A stretch of DNA of 39,097 bases from Thiocystis violascens (GTDB taxonomy: Bacteria > Pseudomonadota > Gammaproteobacteria > Chromatiales > Chromatiaceae): the NCBI GenBank assembly GCA_020721065.1, contig DYNM01000025.1, forward strand, positions 1 to 39,097, written 5' to 3'. The position numbers were made by a program, and so were the translations under genes. Positions 19,401 to 28,853 of this stretch are shown here, piece after piece (the stretch's first letter is position 1; each line of letters begins with the position of its first letter). Under the pieces are notes generated by a model. It searched no databases. It saw only the letters and a program-made list of their open reading frames with translations, and was not told where the DNA came from.

Positions 19401-20597
19401 ATTGAGTTGATACTGATGTTGTTGCCATAACACCGTGCTGGTGCTGGCAGTGAGCACCATCAAAATGACGGTCAGCGGCGGCAGCAAGCGCCGCAGAATC
19501 GGGCGCGGATTGGCGAGTCGTCGCTGCGTGAGTGCCAACGTCGTGATCATGCCAATCAGCAGCACCAACACCAAACCAATCGGAATTGCGGCATGAGCAG
19601 TGACTTCTAAAAGCCAATCCGTTGCATCAATGTCAACTCCTAACAACGCCCGGCGGAAGTCAGCGGCGTTGGTGGTGCTTGCGCCGATAATGAGATCACC
19701 CACGCGCTCGACATAAGTCAGTTGTGAAATGAATGGCGGTAGTGCCGGATTGAGGTCTGGATGATCGAGCCAGCCGGAGCCTTTGGTGAGCACAATTTCT
19801 TGAAGTTTGTTGCGTAACGTGCTGGAGCTGGTGGGTGTTGCTGCCGGGACTAACGTCAGCCCGACGGCGGTGGGCTGGGCGGCATGGGCGCGTAACGTCA
19901 GGTTGAGGTCATACGCGAAAACAAACATCTTGTCTTGATGGAAGCGGCTGTTGACTTGATGGCATTCCTGCACAAAACGGTCGTGCCCATTGGTGCGATA
20001 AAACTCGACTGCTTGCTGCACCAGTGTTCGGACTTCTGCGGGTTGGGTGGCGGGTGCGTCTTGGTTGGCAACCGGCACCAAGGCGGAAATCCAAGTGCCC
20101 CACGCATCCGTTTCTGGTCCCACTGTCAGCGCCACTTGATCATCAAAGACGCGCTGTAACCCGGGCGTGATGTCGTCATAAGGCTGACCGGGCATCACAT
20201 GATCTGGCGATCCATATGGCGCACTGTTGGCAAATAAAAACACCTCGCCGCTGGTGCGTTGCCCCATCAAATAGGCAAAGCGCAAGCGCGGATTGAATGC
20301 GCGTAGGGCGATCAATTGCGCTGATAACTGTTGATATTCGGGTTTTTTGAGGTCTTCAGCACTGCCCGTGAGCGCCTGCAAGTTCTGGGTGTCGAGCGTT
20401 TGCACCATGATCTGTGTTTGCGCCAATAACCCTGCCTGCAACTCATGATCTGCCCGCACCAGCAGCCACCAAATTGACAGTCCCCCGCCAATCAACACGA
20501 GTGCTACTGCTAATACGAGCCAACGTGACCAGCGCATTGGTGGCGGCTCGTTGGCGGAAGTGCTGGTATCCAGAGCCGAAGAAAAACAGTTGAACAT
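16467..20597 (-). CDS. Multi-sensor hybrid histidine kinase (Cache-type sensors, PAS, HisKA, HATPase, REC, HPt)
   Basis: This is a very long (1,376 residues) tripartite sensor kinase. A first membrane segment lies at about 26-46, followed by a large extracytoplasmic region of about 290 residues that looks Cache-like, including [15 protein letters not shown] and [15 protein letters not shown]. Two more membrane segments lie at about 338-358 and 376-392. A second extracytoplasmic module (about 395-660) contains [17 protein letters not shown], like dCache_3. After a fourth membrane segment (about 668-688) come a PAS domain (to about 825), the HisKA box [16 protein letters not shown] (His about 874), an HATPase domain, a receiver with [14 protein letters not shown] and [12 protein letters not shown], and a C-terminal HPt with [17 protein letters not shown] at 20597 is chosen over TTG at 20609. 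Its ligand and target are unknown. Confidence 0.93.
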   Translation of the reverse strand: MFNCFSSALDTSTSANEPPPMRWSRWLVLAVALVLIGGGLSIWWLLVRADHELQAGLLAQTQIMVQTLDTQNLQALTGSAEDLKKPEYQQLSAQLIALRAFNPRLRFAYLMGQRTSGEVFLFANSAPYGSPDHVMPGQPYDDITPGLQRVFDDQVALTVGPETDAWGTWISALVPVANQDAPATQPAEVRTLVQQAVEFYRTNGHDRFVQECHQVNSRFHQDKMFVFAYDLNLTLRAHAAQPTAVGLTLVPAATPTSSSTLRNKLQEIVLTKGSGWLDHPDLNPALPPFISQLTYVERVGDLIIGASTTNAADFRRALLGVDIDATDWLLEVTAHAAIPIGLVLVLLIGMITTLALTQRRLANPRPILRRLLPPLTVILMVLTASTSTVLWQQHQYQLNGTLSSLSAQISNNFKDLLSQQADGLAIALQPLAADARLHKALQSGDRKRLRTAWQALYQQLHRDYHLSHLYVLDRQRTCLLRLHNPNHFGDRIDRFTTREAERTGALAAGIEINSLGTLTLRVVQPVIVDGKTLGYIEFGKEIEEVLHHLQQRSGSQLAITLHKSLLEREAWEHGMRRLGREADWERLPHSVVIYASQGRVPDAFVPALDPPLATRYQQHPQHQVFAGHDWYLLGTPLHDVSGQEVGTLVVMHDFNAEQHAFKRFLTLGSTMGVVMLALLLGMIVVLLRRADQDILSQQRALCASREQFALAIKGSNDGIWDWNRETERVFFSPRWKDQLGYRDEELPNLPDSFFGRLHPDDVAVVNNGLQRYLKERQPLYSVEFRLRHKDGSYRWINARGAAIWNDDGVPFRMAGSHTDITERKRAEEELRRAKEETELLNADLELQTAFAQEQAARAELASMAKSEFLANMSHEIRTPMNGIIGMTGLLFDTALTDEQRHYLNIVNDSGAVLLRLINDILDLSKIEAGKLDLELLEFDLLRLAQDVREALQFQAQVKGLEFSCTVAPDVPQYLCGDPGRLRQVLINLIGNAIKFTPSGAVNSTVAVLLHTEEQVLLRFAVQDTGIGIPEDKLGLLFDKFTQVDASTTRRYGGTGLGLAISRQLVELMGGTIGVTSVEGLGSEFWFTALLALPSTEAKLPLPTLSGATAAQQFANCQAQILLVEDNITNQQVALGILKKLGLNAEAVLNGAEALAALSVQAYDLILMDLQMPVLDGLETTRCIRALAATVHNPKVPIIAMTANAMQGDRERCLHAGMNDYVAKPVTPQQLAAVLRKWLPCFAVTLANAPTAAPAATPLIFDRDDLLARLLDDMALARRVAEGFLADMPLQINALRESLAIDDRLKARRHAHTIKGAALNVGGQRLSAAAANLERTSAYDDLAQLTQQVLIIDTELTQLRDRMNTELGLNTATETLL

Positions 20598-20689
20598 GGT
20601 TGCGCTCAATTCACTGAAGAGTGACGCAGTTAAAAAATGTATCGGTTGGCGTGAGGCAATTACGATATAAGCGATTGATTCAGTTATCC

Positions 20690-20730
20690 GTTGTCAATGA
20701 TCACCGTGCTTTTTACTGACAACTGACAAC
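20690..20730. repeat. Short inverted and tandem TGACAAC repeat
   Basis: GTTGTCA at 20690-20696 is followed after 20 bases by two adjacent copies of TGACAAC (20717-20723 and 20724-20730). It lies between the kinase start and the PBP1A stop. It could form a stem but has no T run. Its role is unknown. Confidence 0.35.
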
Positions 20731-20773
20731 TAAACACCGACAATTGTTTGCAGCAACCCGCAGTCGTGACCAC

Positions 20774-23380
20774 TCAAAACAGATCGTCCATCACGCGGGG
20801 TGCCGAACGTGGTGGCGCTGATGGTTTGGATTTAGGCGCAGGAGATTTCGCTTTTGCTGGCGCAGCGGTGGCGGAACGTGACGCAACTGGCGCTGGGCGC
20901 TGGCGACGCGGGCGCGGTGTGACTGGAGGTGTGTTGGCAGTCTCTTCTGCTGGCACGACGGCGGCCGGAGCTGGTGCGGTGTCTTCAGCAGCGCCATCTG
21001 TCGCGTCATCGGCAGCAATATCGGCACTGGCATCGGTATCCAGCGGTGCTGTCAGCGCGACCAGCGGTTGTTTGTCCAGCGCCTGCTGCATGAATTCCAC
21101 CCACATCCCCAGCGCAGCTTTGCCGCCTTCTTCGCCCCAGCCGAGCTTGCCGAAGTCATCAAACCCCATCCACGCCACGCTCACTAAGCTGGCATGAAAG
21201 CCAGCAAACCATGAATCCCGAATATCGTTGGTGGTGCCAGTTTTACCCGCGATGTCGCTGCGACCCAGCCGTTTTGCGCGAAAGCCAGTGCCATTTGCGA
21301 TCACGCCGCGCAGCATCATGGTCATTTGATACGCCACTCGCGGCGAGATCACCCGCTCGGCAGCGGGTGGCGCTGGCGCAGTTGCCGCCGGAGCTGGCGC
21401 AGCTTGCGGTGGTTTCGCTTCAAATAAAATCCGCCCGTCGCCGTCTTCAATTCGTTGAATAAAATAGGGAATAACGTGATAACCGCCGTTGGCAAACACC
21501 GCGTAACCCTCCGCCAGCTTGACCGGCGACACTGCGCCCGTGCCCAGCGCCAGCGATAAACCCATTGGCAGCGCCTCAGTTTCAAATCCAAAGCGGCGGA
21601 TGAACGTTTGCGCGGTGGTGAGACCGACCTGTTGCAAGAGATTGATGCTGGCGAGATTCCGCGACAGCGCCAACGCCTTGCGCAGCGGAATCGGACCGAG
21701 TTCGCGGTGATCAGAATTTTGCGGATTCCAACGCAGATGCGCAGGCAAGGCGACAGCTTGATCGCGGATGGTGCGCTCCGGCGTCCAACCTTTTGCCAGC
21801 GCCGCTGCGTACACAAACGGCTTAAAACTGGAACCGGGCTGACGGCGCATTTCCACTGCGCGATTAAATTGGGTGTCATTAAAACTGTAGCCGCTGACCA
21901 GCGCCCGCACTGCGCCGTTATCCGGTGCCACCGCCACCAATGCGCCGCCGACGCGGGGAATCTGGCTCAATTCCCAGTTACCCGCAGCGGTGCGCCGCAG
22001 CCGAATCAAATCGCCCACCTGCACCGAGGCAGCAGCTTTGCGGCGAGCGCCACGCCAATGCGCGAGATCGCGCTGACTCCGCGCCCACGCCAGCGCACTC
22101 GGTTTGAGACTCACGCGCTGCCCTTGTCCGAGATAGACCTCGGTGGCGCTGGCGCTGGTTTTGAGCACCACCGCCGGGGTCAAGGTCGGGATTGCGCTCA
22201 CCGTCGCCAAATAATCATCAAGCTGTAATTCCGCCAATTCCGTCACCTTCAGCGTTGCTTCCGGTCCACGATAACCGTGCCGCCGATCATATTGACGTAA
22301 CGCAGTGCGCACGGCGTCCTGCGCCGCGTTTTGCAGCCGCGAGTCAATGGTCGTCGTGACCCGATAACCCTGCGTCACGGCGGCGCTGCCATAAAAACTC
22401 TCAACTTCCGCCCGTACCATTTCGGCGACATAACCAGCATCCAATTCAATCTCGCGCCGATGCAGATGAGCGGTATTAGGCGCGGCAAGTGCTTGTTGTA
22501 ATTGCGAAGTGGTGAGATAACCCAATGTGTGCATTCGTCCTAAAATGTAATCACGCCGCGCCATTGCTCGCGTTGGATTGGTGAGTGGATTATTTGCCGA
22601 TGGCGCTTTAGGAATACCCGCCAGCATGGCGATTTCAGCAATCGTCAGTGCCGCCAGCGGACGGTCATAATAAAGTGCGGCGGCAGCCACGATGCCATAA
22701 GTACGATGCCCGAAAAAAATTTGATTCAAATACAATTCAAGGATGTCTTCTTTGCTCAACTGTTGTTCAATATGCAGCGTTAATAATACTTCCATGAGCT
22801 TACGTTGAAAGGTTTTTTCAGATGACAAAAAGAAATTACGCGCAACTTGCATAGTAATCGTGCTGCCACCTTGCGTTTTTTCACCGGTTTCTAAATAGCT
22901 TAATAACGCCCGTCCAATTCCAATCACATCAATACCGCGATGCTCAAAAAAACGATTATCTTCCGTTGCTAAAAATGCGTTGACTACTAAATTAGGAATA
23001 TCGGTTAAAGGCACGGTTTGGCGCTGTTCAACGCCGAATTCACCCATAAAAACACCATCGCTGCTGAATACTTGGAGTGGTTGTTGCAAAACGATGGTGC
23101 GCAAGCGTTGCACATCAGGAATTTCTGGCAACGTTGTTTGCACAAAAATTGCCGCACTCACACTGATTAAAAACGCAAGTTGTAATAAATGAGCAATTCC
23201 AGTTGCCAATAAGTGACCGAATGCCAACACCACGCGTTGCCACAGCGCAGGAGCGCAAACTGGAACAGGAGGAGCTGCAAAATGGGATTGGGTGACTTTG
23301 GGAAATCGCACCGGAATATCGACTAAACAGAATTGCGTGATGAACCGAATCGACCACGCCGTGAATGAGACTAAAGGCAA
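20774..23380 (-). CDS. mrcA: Penicillin-binding protein 1A, bifunctional murein synthase
   Basis: This class A PBP polymerises glycan strands and cross-links peptides. A membrane anchor lies at about 58-80. The glycosyltransferase domain has the catalytic Glu in LATEDNRFFEHRGID (about 140) and GGSTITMQVARNFF. An OB-like insert follows. The transpeptidase domain has the SxxK motif in QPGSSFKPF (Ser about 517), SRNLASIN and the KTG motif in DIAGKTGTTND. The C-terminus is a long Ala/Pro/Lys-rich tail. The 868 residues count from a TTG at 23380; no ATG lies near the N-terminus, so the true start is uncertain and may be a GTG or TTG further in. It diverges from the secreted protease gene. Confidence 0.93.
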   Translation of the reverse strand: MPLVSFTAWSIRFITQFCLVDIPVRFPKVTQSHFAAPPVPVCAPALWQRVVLAFGHLLATGIAHLLQLAFLISVSAAIFVQTTLPEIPDVQRLRTIVLQQPLQVFSSDGVFMGEFGVEQRQTVPLTDIPNLVVNAFLATEDNRFFEHRGIDVIGIGRALLSYLETGEKTQGGSTITMQVARNFFLSSEKTFQRKLMEVLLTLHIEQQLSKEDILELYLNQIFFGHRTYGIVAAAALYYDRPLAALTIAEIAMLAGIPKAPSANNPLTNPTRAMARRDYILGRMHTLGYLTTSQLQQALAAPNTAHLHRREIELDAGYVAEMVRAEVESFYGSAAVTQGYRVTTTIDSRLQNAAQDAVRTALRQYDRRHGYRGPEATLKVTELAELQLDDYLATVSAIPTLTPAVVLKTSASATEVYLGQGQRVSLKPSALAWARSQRDLAHWRGARRKAAASVQVGDLIRLRRTAAGNWELSQIPRVGGALVAVAPDNGAVRALVSGYSFNDTQFNRAVEMRRQPGSSFKPFVYAAALAKGWTPERTIRDQAVALPAHLRWNPQNSDHRELGPIPLRKALALSRNLASINLLQQVGLTTAQTFIRRFGFETEALPMGLSLALGTGAVSPVKLAEGYAVFANGGYHVIPYFIQRIEDGDGRILFEAKPPQAAPAPAATAPAPPAAERVISPRVAYQMTMMLRGVIANGTGFRAKRLGRSDIAGKTGTTNDIRDSWFAGFHASLVSVAWMGFDDFGKLGWGEEGGKAALGMWVEFMQQALDKQPLVALTAPLDTDASADIAADDATDGAAEDTAPAPAAVVPAEETANTPPVTPRPRRQRPAPVASRSATAAPAKAKSPAPKSKPSAPPRSAPRVMDDLF

Positions 23381-23557
23381 CGCCGTTGCATTTCCAAACC
23401 GGGCGCAGTTGCTAAATTTTACACATCACAGGTCATCATCTTTATACAAAACAACTGCGCATCTTGGCAACCACACAACGCTCATCAACACCATCGCATC
23501 ATTGCAACAATTAAAACGAATCAACTCAATATCAGCTTTATTTAACGGAGCACCACG

Positions 23558-25606
23558 ATGATTCATACCTCACGTTACCTGCTATTGATGAGTTGCTTAT
23601 CCGCCAGCAGCATTCTCATAGCAGCGCCAGTGATTTCAGTTCCTGCGCAATCCTATCAAGACCATTTTCGGAATAGTCGCGCATTGACGCAATCACAATA
23701 TACGCCATTTAGCACCATCACCACGCTCCGTTCGCAATTGCCAGTATTCACAGCGCCTGCACCTGCTCCCGTGAATGCTGCACAACGGCGCGGTAACTTA
23801 AACACGCCGCCGTTAATTGGGACTAACGTCACATTAGCAGAATTGACTGGCAATGATGTCTTTAACCAATTTTTGCACATTCCATTATCAAATGGTGGGC
23901 AATTATTAGGGCTAACAATTGAAGCAAAAAACGCGGTCGCAATACGGCTAGGGCTATTGATTAAACAACTTCCAGATAGCGCCCAACTCGCTTTTTTTAC
24001 AGCAACTGAGAGTGATCCTGTAGCAGCACCAATTTCCGGCGCAGAAATCAACCAACTCATCGCCACCAATCGCGCTGCCGGCGATCAGTCAAGTGCTGGA
24101 CAAACCTATTGGAGTCCAATCATAACGGGTGAAAGCGCAACGGTACTAATTTATCTTCCCGCTGATTCTGAGAATACAGCACTGCAACTAGAAATTCCTA
24201 GTCTTAGTTATTTTTTTCAAGACCCGTTGTCGGCTCGAACGGCAGGTTTTTGTCAATTAGATGTCACTTGTTATGCAAACTGGGATGATGAATCCAATGG
24301 CGTTGCTAAAATGGTTTATACCAGCGGTGGTTACTCTTATCGCTGCACTGGAAGTTTAATTAACGATAGTGATGCAGCAACTAATGTTCCTTATTTTTTA
24401 ACAGCAAATCACTGTATTTCCACACAAACTGCCGCTTCAACGTTAGAAACACATTGGTTTTATCAATCAGCTTCTTGTCACAGTAGTCTGCGCGATTCGC
24501 GCTACACCAAACTCACCGGCGGCGCACAACTGTTATATGCCAGCGCGAATACAGATACTGCATTTTTGCGCTTAAATAAACAACCACCAAGTGGCGTTAT
24601 TTATCTCGGTTGGACTACCGCAACGCCGTTGTTAAATGATGCTGTAACTGGCATTCATCATCCTGATGGCGATCTTAAAAAAATCAGCTTTGGACAACTT
24701 GATGCGTATCAAGATTGTTATACAAACGATGATGATGAAAGTTTTTATTGCTACACCGCATCAAGCAGTAGTGGCAATTATATCGACATTGATTGGTCAC
24801 AAGGTGCAACCGAAAACGGTAGCAGTGGCTCGGCACTTTTTAATGATGCTCATCAAATTATTGGAACTTTATGGGGTGGAAATGACTCTTGCTATGATGA
24901 ATATGGCGTTTCAACCTATGGGCGTTTTGAAATTGCGTATAATACAAAACTGAAACAGTGGCTCGGTGCAGGTGGTGCTGAAAATAATGTCACTGTCACT
25001 AAACCAACAGCACCAACAGCAGTGAATGCAAGTGATGGCGATGACACAAACTTGGTGCGTATTACATGGAATGCTGTTGCAAATGCCACAAGTTATAGCA
25101 TTTGGCGTAATACGATCAATCATCAAGCCTCTGCAAAACAGATTGCAACTGCAACGACGTTGATTTATGAAGACAAAACGGCAATTGCAGGTTCACTATA
25201 TTATTATTGGATTAAAGCAACAAATACGGCTGGCACCAGTGCGTTTAGTGAATCAAACACTGGTTATCGTGCCCTCACAACTACACTCGCAACACCTGTA
25301 CTATTAACAGTTGGTGGAAATCTCAGTCTTGGTAATATCGCTTCTAGCGGTGACGTTGATTGGTATCAGGTGGTTATCAAAACTACAAAAAGCTATAGCA
25401 TTGAGACTTGGCAAGGTACGTTATTGGATAATTACATGCAGCTTTATGGTCCCAACAGTCAAACGGCGATTTTAGAAGATGATGATGATGATGGTTTTGG
25501 TTATGCCGCCAAAATTATCCGCACCTTAAAGCCGGGCACCTATTATGTTAAAATTCGCGCTTATCGCCCAACTAAAACGGGAACCTATTTTATTTCAATA
25601 CAGTAA
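23558..25606 (+). CDS. Secreted trypsin-like serine protease with FN3 and PPC domains
   Basis: This is a 682-residue exported protein. A signal peptide (residues 1-23, LLLMSCLSASSILIAA) precedes a propeptide-like region of about 200 residues. The protease domain (about 230-470) resembles lysyl endopeptidases such as Achromobacter protease I. The triad is His285 in FLTANHC, Asp333 in ANTDTAFLRL and Ser423 in ENGSSGSALF; GIHHPDGDLKKIS and several Cys (for example CQLDVTC) also match that family. A fibronectin type III domain (about 485-572) and a bacterial pre-peptidase C-terminal domain (about 590-682, with DVDWYQV and PGTYYVKI) follow. GGAG precedes the ATG by about 9-10 bases. It is probably released outside the cell. 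A terminator follows. Confidence 0.9.
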   Translation: MIHTSRYLLLMSCLSASSILIAAPVISVPAQSYQDHFRNSRALTQSQYTPFSTITTLRSQLPVFTAPAPAPVNAAQRRGNLNTPPLIGTNVTLAELTGNDVFNQFLHIPLSNGGQLLGLTIEAKNAVAIRLGLLIKQLPDSAQLAFFTATESDPVAAPISGAEINQLIATNRAAGDQSSAGQTYWSPIITGESATVLIYLPADSENTALQLEIPSLSYFFQDPLSARTAGFCQLDVTCYANWDDESNGVAKMVYTSGGYSYRCTGSLINDSDAATNVPYFLTANHCISTQTAASTLETHWFYQSASCHSSLRDSRYTKLTGGAQLLYASANTDTAFLRLNKQPPSGVIYLGWTTATPLLNDAVTGIHHPDGDLKKISFGQLDAYQDCYTNDDDESFYCYTASSSSGNYIDIDWSQGATENGSSGSALFNDAHQIIGTLWGGNDSCYDEYGVSTYGRFEIAYNTKLKQWLGAGGAENNVTVTKPTAPTAVNASDGDDTNLVRITWNAVANATSYSIWRNTINHQASAKQIATATTLIYEDKTAIAGSLYYYWIKATNTAGTSAFSESNTGYRALTTTLATPVLLTVGGNLSLGNIASSGDVDWYQVVIKTTKSYSIETWQGTLLDNYMQLYGPNSQTAILEDDDDDGFGYAAKIIRTLKPGTYYVKIRAYRPTKTGTYFISIQ

Positions 25607-25627
25607 AATTCCCGTTTTGGTGCCAAT

Positions 25628-25666
25628 AAAAACCGCATTTTATAAAAAAGATTGCGGTTTTTTTAT
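25628..25666. terminator. Rho-independent terminator, probably bidirectional
   Basis: AAAAACCGCA pairs with TGCGGTTTTT around a 15-base loop, and a T run follows the right arm. The A run on the left arm gives the same layout for the opposite strand, so it can end both the protease gene and the convergent NUDIX gene. Confidence 0.75.
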
Positions 25667-25676
25667 TGGTGGTTAT

Positions 25677-26243
25677 TCAACAACCCTGCGCTTCAGCGAG
25701 TAAATCCGCCGCGTTTTGTAAAAAAGCCAGAGCACGATATAAACCAATCAAAGTTTTGCCATCGGTAATGGTGCCATCGTGACACCATTCTAAGGCTTGA
25801 AGTAATGGCACCCACACAATTTCAATCACTTCACCGTATTCGTGCGCAAGTGGCGCTGGCGTTAGTTCTTGCGCTAACCATAAATGAATGATTTCAGTAA
25901 ATATCCCGGGCGAGCTGTGCATCATGCCCAATGAATTCCAAACTGCGGCAGTCACTCCCGCTTCTTCAGTGAGTTCGCGCTGCGCTGTCATTGCTGGCAA
26001 TTCATTCGGATCAATGCGTCCAGCCGGCAATTCCCATAACCAACCGGATGCAGCATGGCGGAATTGCCGCAATAAACACACGCATTGGCGTTCATCAAGT
26101 GCTACAACTGCGGCACCACCCGGATGATGAATAATTTCAAGTTCAACTTGATCGCTATTCGGTAATAGCACCGTATCGCGGGTTAATTCAATCACGCGCC
26201 CTTGATAAAGCGCCGTGCGAACAACTAAGGTGGCGTTAGACAT
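25677..26243 (-). CDS. NUDIX hydrolase, ADP-ribose pyrophosphatase type
   Basis: This 188-residue protein has a complete NUDIX box: Gly, five residues, Glu, seven residues, then REL-TEEAGV, seen in the segment that begins AGRIDPNE and ends RELTEEAGV. The upstream beta strands RQFRHAASGWLWELPAGR and downstream SPGIFTEIIHLWLA match the ADP-ribose pyrophosphatase (NudF-like) group, which cleaves ADP-ribose to AMP and ribose 5-phosphate. The exact substrate is not proved by the sequence. It diverges from phoB across a 142-base region holding a candidate Pho box, so phosphate control of this gene is possible. Confidence 0.9.
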   Translation of the reverse strand: MSNATLVVRTALYQGRVIELTRDTVLLPNSDQVELEIIHHPGGAAVVALDERQCVCLLRQFRHAASGWLWELPAGRIDPNELPAMTAQRELTEEAGVTAAVWNSLGMMHSSPGIFTEIIHLWLAQELTPAPLAHEYGEVIEIVWVPLLQALEWCHDGTITDGKTLIGLYRALAFLQNAADLLAEAQGC

Positions 26244-26283
26244 GCGTTAATCCTTTTTTAGCTTCAGTGGTGATGATTGTTCA

Positions 26284-26312
26284 CAGTCATCTGACTGTAA
26301 CTCAATGTCAAT
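26284..26312 (+). promoter_or_regulatory. Candidate Pho box upstream of phoB
   Basis: Seven-base units resembling CTGTCAT recur at 11-base spacing: CAGTCAT (26284-26290), CTGTAAC (26295-26301) and a weaker third unit near 26305-26311, separated by AT-containing four-base spacers. A possible -10, TAAAAT, lies at 26312-26317, about ten bases after the second unit, the spacing expected for a PhoB-activated promoter. Autoregulation of phoB is known in related bacteria. Confidence 0.45.
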
Positions 26313-26385
26313 AAAATGCTCTTCATATTGATCGCTGGCTCGCCGTTGCGCGAACCTATTTTATTTTGCTTAGGGACTGATGAGC

Positions 26386-27072
26386 ATGGCAACCATCTTA
26401 ATCGTTGATGATGAGCCGGATATTCGAGAAGTCATTCGTTTTGCTTTAGAAAACGCACAGTTTCGGGTGATTGAAGCGGGACATGCTGATGATGCGCGTA
26501 AATTATTAGCTACGGAAGAACTTGATTTAATTCTTTTGGATTGGATGTTGCCCGGGCGCTCCGGTTTAGAACTTGCTACCCAATTGAAACAAAATCCCAA
26601 AACCCGCTTCATTCCTATTATTATGATTAGCGCCCGCGGTGAAGAAGAAGATCGCGTTAAAGGTTTGGAAACTGGTGCAGATGATTATATTGCTAAACCG
26701 TTTTCATCGCGGGAAATGGTAGCACGAGTGAAAGCTGTTTTACGTCGTACCCGTCCCGATGAATCAACTGATGATATTGAAATTGGCGGCTTACGGATTG
26801 ATCACATCAGTCATCGCGTTAGCGTAAATGGTACTCCGATAGAAATAGCCCCCACTGAATACCGTTTATTACACTTTTTTATGACGCATGTAGACCGCGC
26901 TTTTAGTCGTTCACAATTACTTGATCAAGTGTGGGGCGATCAAGTTTATGTCGAAGAACGCACGGTGGATGTGCATATTCGCCGCTTGCGCAAAGCATTA
27001 GAAACCACCGGCCATGATCGCTTATTGCAGACCGTGCGTGGGGTTGGTTATCGTTTTTCAGATAAAACTTAA
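26386..27072 (+). CDS. phoB: Phosphate regulon response regulator
   Basis: This is an OmpR/PhoB-class response regulator. The receiver domain has the acidic pair in ILIVDDEPDIREV, the phospho-acceptor Asp about 52 in ILLDWMLPGRSG, the Thr/Ser switch in IMISARGEE and Lys in YIAKPFSSREM. The C-terminal winged helix includes APTEYRLLHFFM and RTVDVHIRRLRKAL and ends TVRGVGYRFS. An in-frame ATG at 26380 exists, but TAGGGA lies nine bases before the ATG at 26386, which is preferred (228 residues). It precedes phoR by 32 bases. Confidence 0.93.
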   Translation: MATILIVDDEPDIREVIRFALENAQFRVIEAGHADDARKLLATEELDLILLDWMLPGRSGLELATQLKQNPKTRFIPIIMISARGEEEDRVKGLETGADDYIAKPFSSREMVARVKAVLRRTRPDESTDDIEIGGLRIDHISHRVSVNGTPIEIAPTEYRLLHFFMTHVDRAFSRSQLLDQVWGDQVYVEERTVDVHIRRLRKALETTGHDRLLQTVRGVGYRFSDKT

Positions 27073-27104
27073 CGGTCTTGGCTACCATTGCTATGGGAGC
27101 GTCT

Positions 27105-28436
27105 ATGTTTCGCTCTCTCCTCATCGAATTAAGTTTTTTATTCCCGCTAATTGTTCTTAGCGGCGGTTTGTGGCTGGTTGGAATTTCATTTGCGTGGCTC
27201 TGGCCACTCATTCTTTTATCGTATTTAGTGCGTCATCTCTATCATTTGGTGTATTTGACGTTATTAATTCGCCGCCAGCATCGCTTAATTCCACCATTTC
27301 CTTCTGGATTGTGGGGTGATATTTATCGCAGTATCGCCCGTTATCAACAGCGTGGACGCAAAAGTCGTAAACGACAAATTCGCTTTTCCCGCCGCTTTCG
27401 AGAAGCTGCAAATGCAGTACCCGATGCGCTGGTTATTCTCAATAAACAACTCGGAATTGAATGGGCAAATCCAGCCGCAGCGCGGTTAATGAATATTCAT
27501 TGGCCGGATGATGATGGACGACGCTTTACTGAGATTCTCACTAATCCTGATTTAGACCTTTTCGTTGAAGCGGGCGAATATATGCGCCCGTTAGATATTG
27601 CGCCCATTCACAATCGGGCGCTGATGTTATCGCTGCGGATTACGCCTTTTGGTGAACGTAAAAAACAACGTTTAGTCGTGGGACGCGACATCACTAAAAT
27701 TTATCATTTGAATATGATTCGACGCGATTTTGTGGCAAATGCTTCACATGAATTGCGCACACCATTAACAGTTATTGCGGGATTTTTGGAGCCGTTAATT
27801 GATGCGCCCACTACACCCGACAATCATCAGCGCCCGCTGCGGTTAATGTTAAATCAAACTGAGCGGATGCGTTCAATTATTGAAGATTTATTGACATTAT
27901 CGCGCTTGGAAATGCAGGAACATCAAGAAGAATGTACGCCAGTTGCAGTGCCGGATGAGTTGTATCTCATTGTGCAGGAAGCGCAAGCCTTGAGTGGCGG
28001 ACAACATCAGTTTGAGCTTCATATTGATGAAACGTTATTGTTGCGTGGCAGTCAACCGGAATTACGCAGCGCCTTTTCTAATTTGATTTTTAATGCGGTG
28101 CGTCATACGCCAGTCGGAACGTTAATTCGGATTGAATGGCGACGCGCTGATGATGCGGTGTTATTCAGTGTGGAAGATAACGGACCGGGCGTTGCGCAAG
28201 AGCATTTACCCCGTTTAACTGAACGCTTTTATCGTGTGGATTGCGCTCGTTCACGCGCATCTGGTGGCACTGGTTTGGGATTAGCCATTGTCAAACATGT
28301 CTTAAATCGCCACGGAGCGCGGCTATTGATGACAAGTGACAGCGGTCATGGAATGCGTTGTTGCTGTCGTTTTCCGAATGAACGCAGCTTGATTGAACAA
28401 CAGGAACATTGGAACCATGAACCGCAAAGCGCATAA
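27105..28436 (+). CDS. phoR: Phosphate regulon sensor histidine kinase
   Basis: This is the partner of PhoB. Two membrane segments (about 5-27 and 29-48) with almost no periplasmic loop are typical of PhoR, which senses phosphate through the Pst transporter and PhoU. A PAS domain follows (about 95-200), then the HisKA box DFVANASHELRTPLTV (His about 215) and an HATPase domain with FSNLIFNAVRHTP, VEDNGPGV and [19 protein letters not shown] five bases before the ATG at 27105 fixes the start, giving 443 residues. It is transcribed with phoB; no pst or phoU gene is visible. Confidence 0.93.
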   Translation: MFRSLLIELSFLFPLIVLSGGLWLVGISFAWLWPLILLSYLVRHLYHLVYLTLLIRRQHRLIPPFPSGLWGDIYRSIARYQQRGRKSRKRQIRFSRRFREAANAVPDALVILNKQLGIEWANPAAARLMNIHWPDDDGRRFTEILTNPDLDLFVEAGEYMRPLDIAPIHNRALMLSLRITPFGERKKQRLVVGRDITKIYHLNMIRRDFVANASHELRTPLTVIAGFLEPLIDAPTTPDNHQRPLRLMLNQTERMRSIIEDLLTLSRLEMQEHQEECTPVAVPDELYLIVQEAQALSGGQHQFELHIDETLLLRGSQPELRSAFSNLIFNAVRHTPVGTLIRIEWRRADDAVLFSVEDNGPGVAQEHLPRLTERFYRVDCARSRASGGTGLGLAIVKHVLNRHGARLLMTSDSGHGMRCCCRFPNERSLIEQQEHWNHEPQSA

Positions 28437-28442
28437 AAAATG

Positions 28443-28468
28443 CAACGCTAACGACACGTTGTTTTTTT
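28443..28468 (+). terminator. Weak rho-independent terminator after phoR
   Basis: CAACG pairs with CGTTG around a nine-base loop and is followed by seven T. An A run just before the stem could extend the pairing imperfectly. It lies a few bases after the phoR stop. Confidence 0.55.
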
Positions 28469-28531
28469 ATTAAAATCTTTGCGGTTCGAGGTCGGTCAAG
28501 CAGAAGGGATTAAAAGCGCGGTGACAGATCA

Positions 28532-28837
28532 CTATGTTGCGTGATGTATTTCTTGAAATGCTTCATTCACCCGATCACGCAATTCTTTACCGGGTTTGAA
28601 ATGCGGAGCATGTTTGCCAGCGAGTGCAACAGATTCACCAGTTTTAGGATTCCGTCCCACGCGGGCTGGACGGTAATGCAATGAAAAACTGCCAAAGCCA
28701 CGAATTTCAATGCGCTCACCAGTAGCTAATGCTGTCGTCATGCGTTCGATCATTTTACGAACTGCCACCTCAACATCTTTATACGGAAGATGGTCTTGTT
28801 CGGCGGCTAAAATGTCAATCAGCTCCGATTTTGTCAT
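28532..28837 (-). CDS. ihfB: Integration host factor beta subunit
   Basis: This 101-residue protein has the HU/IHF fold: [14 protein letters not shown] at the N-terminus, [17 protein letters not shown] and the DNA-intercalating arm region GRNPKTGE followed by [13 protein letters not shown]. IhfB pairs with IhfA to bend DNA. The DNA-arm text and the position after rpsA distinguish it from HU. AGGA lies about ten bases before the ATG. A strong terminator stands between rpsA and this gene, so it probably has its own promoter or depends on read-through. Confidence 0.95.
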   Translation of the reverse strand: MTKSELIDILAAEQDHLPYKDVEVAVRKMIERMTTALATGERIEIRGFGSFSLHYRPARVGRNPKTGESVALAGKHAPHFKPGKELRDRVNEAFQEIHHAT

Positions 28838-28853
28838 TGGTGTCGCGTCCTAG

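Noticed and set aside
20748..21197. 149-codon Gly/Ala-rich plus-strand frame over the PBP1A 3' end
   Set aside because: It is the reverse of the Ala/Pro-rich PBP1A tail, a common source of false open frames.
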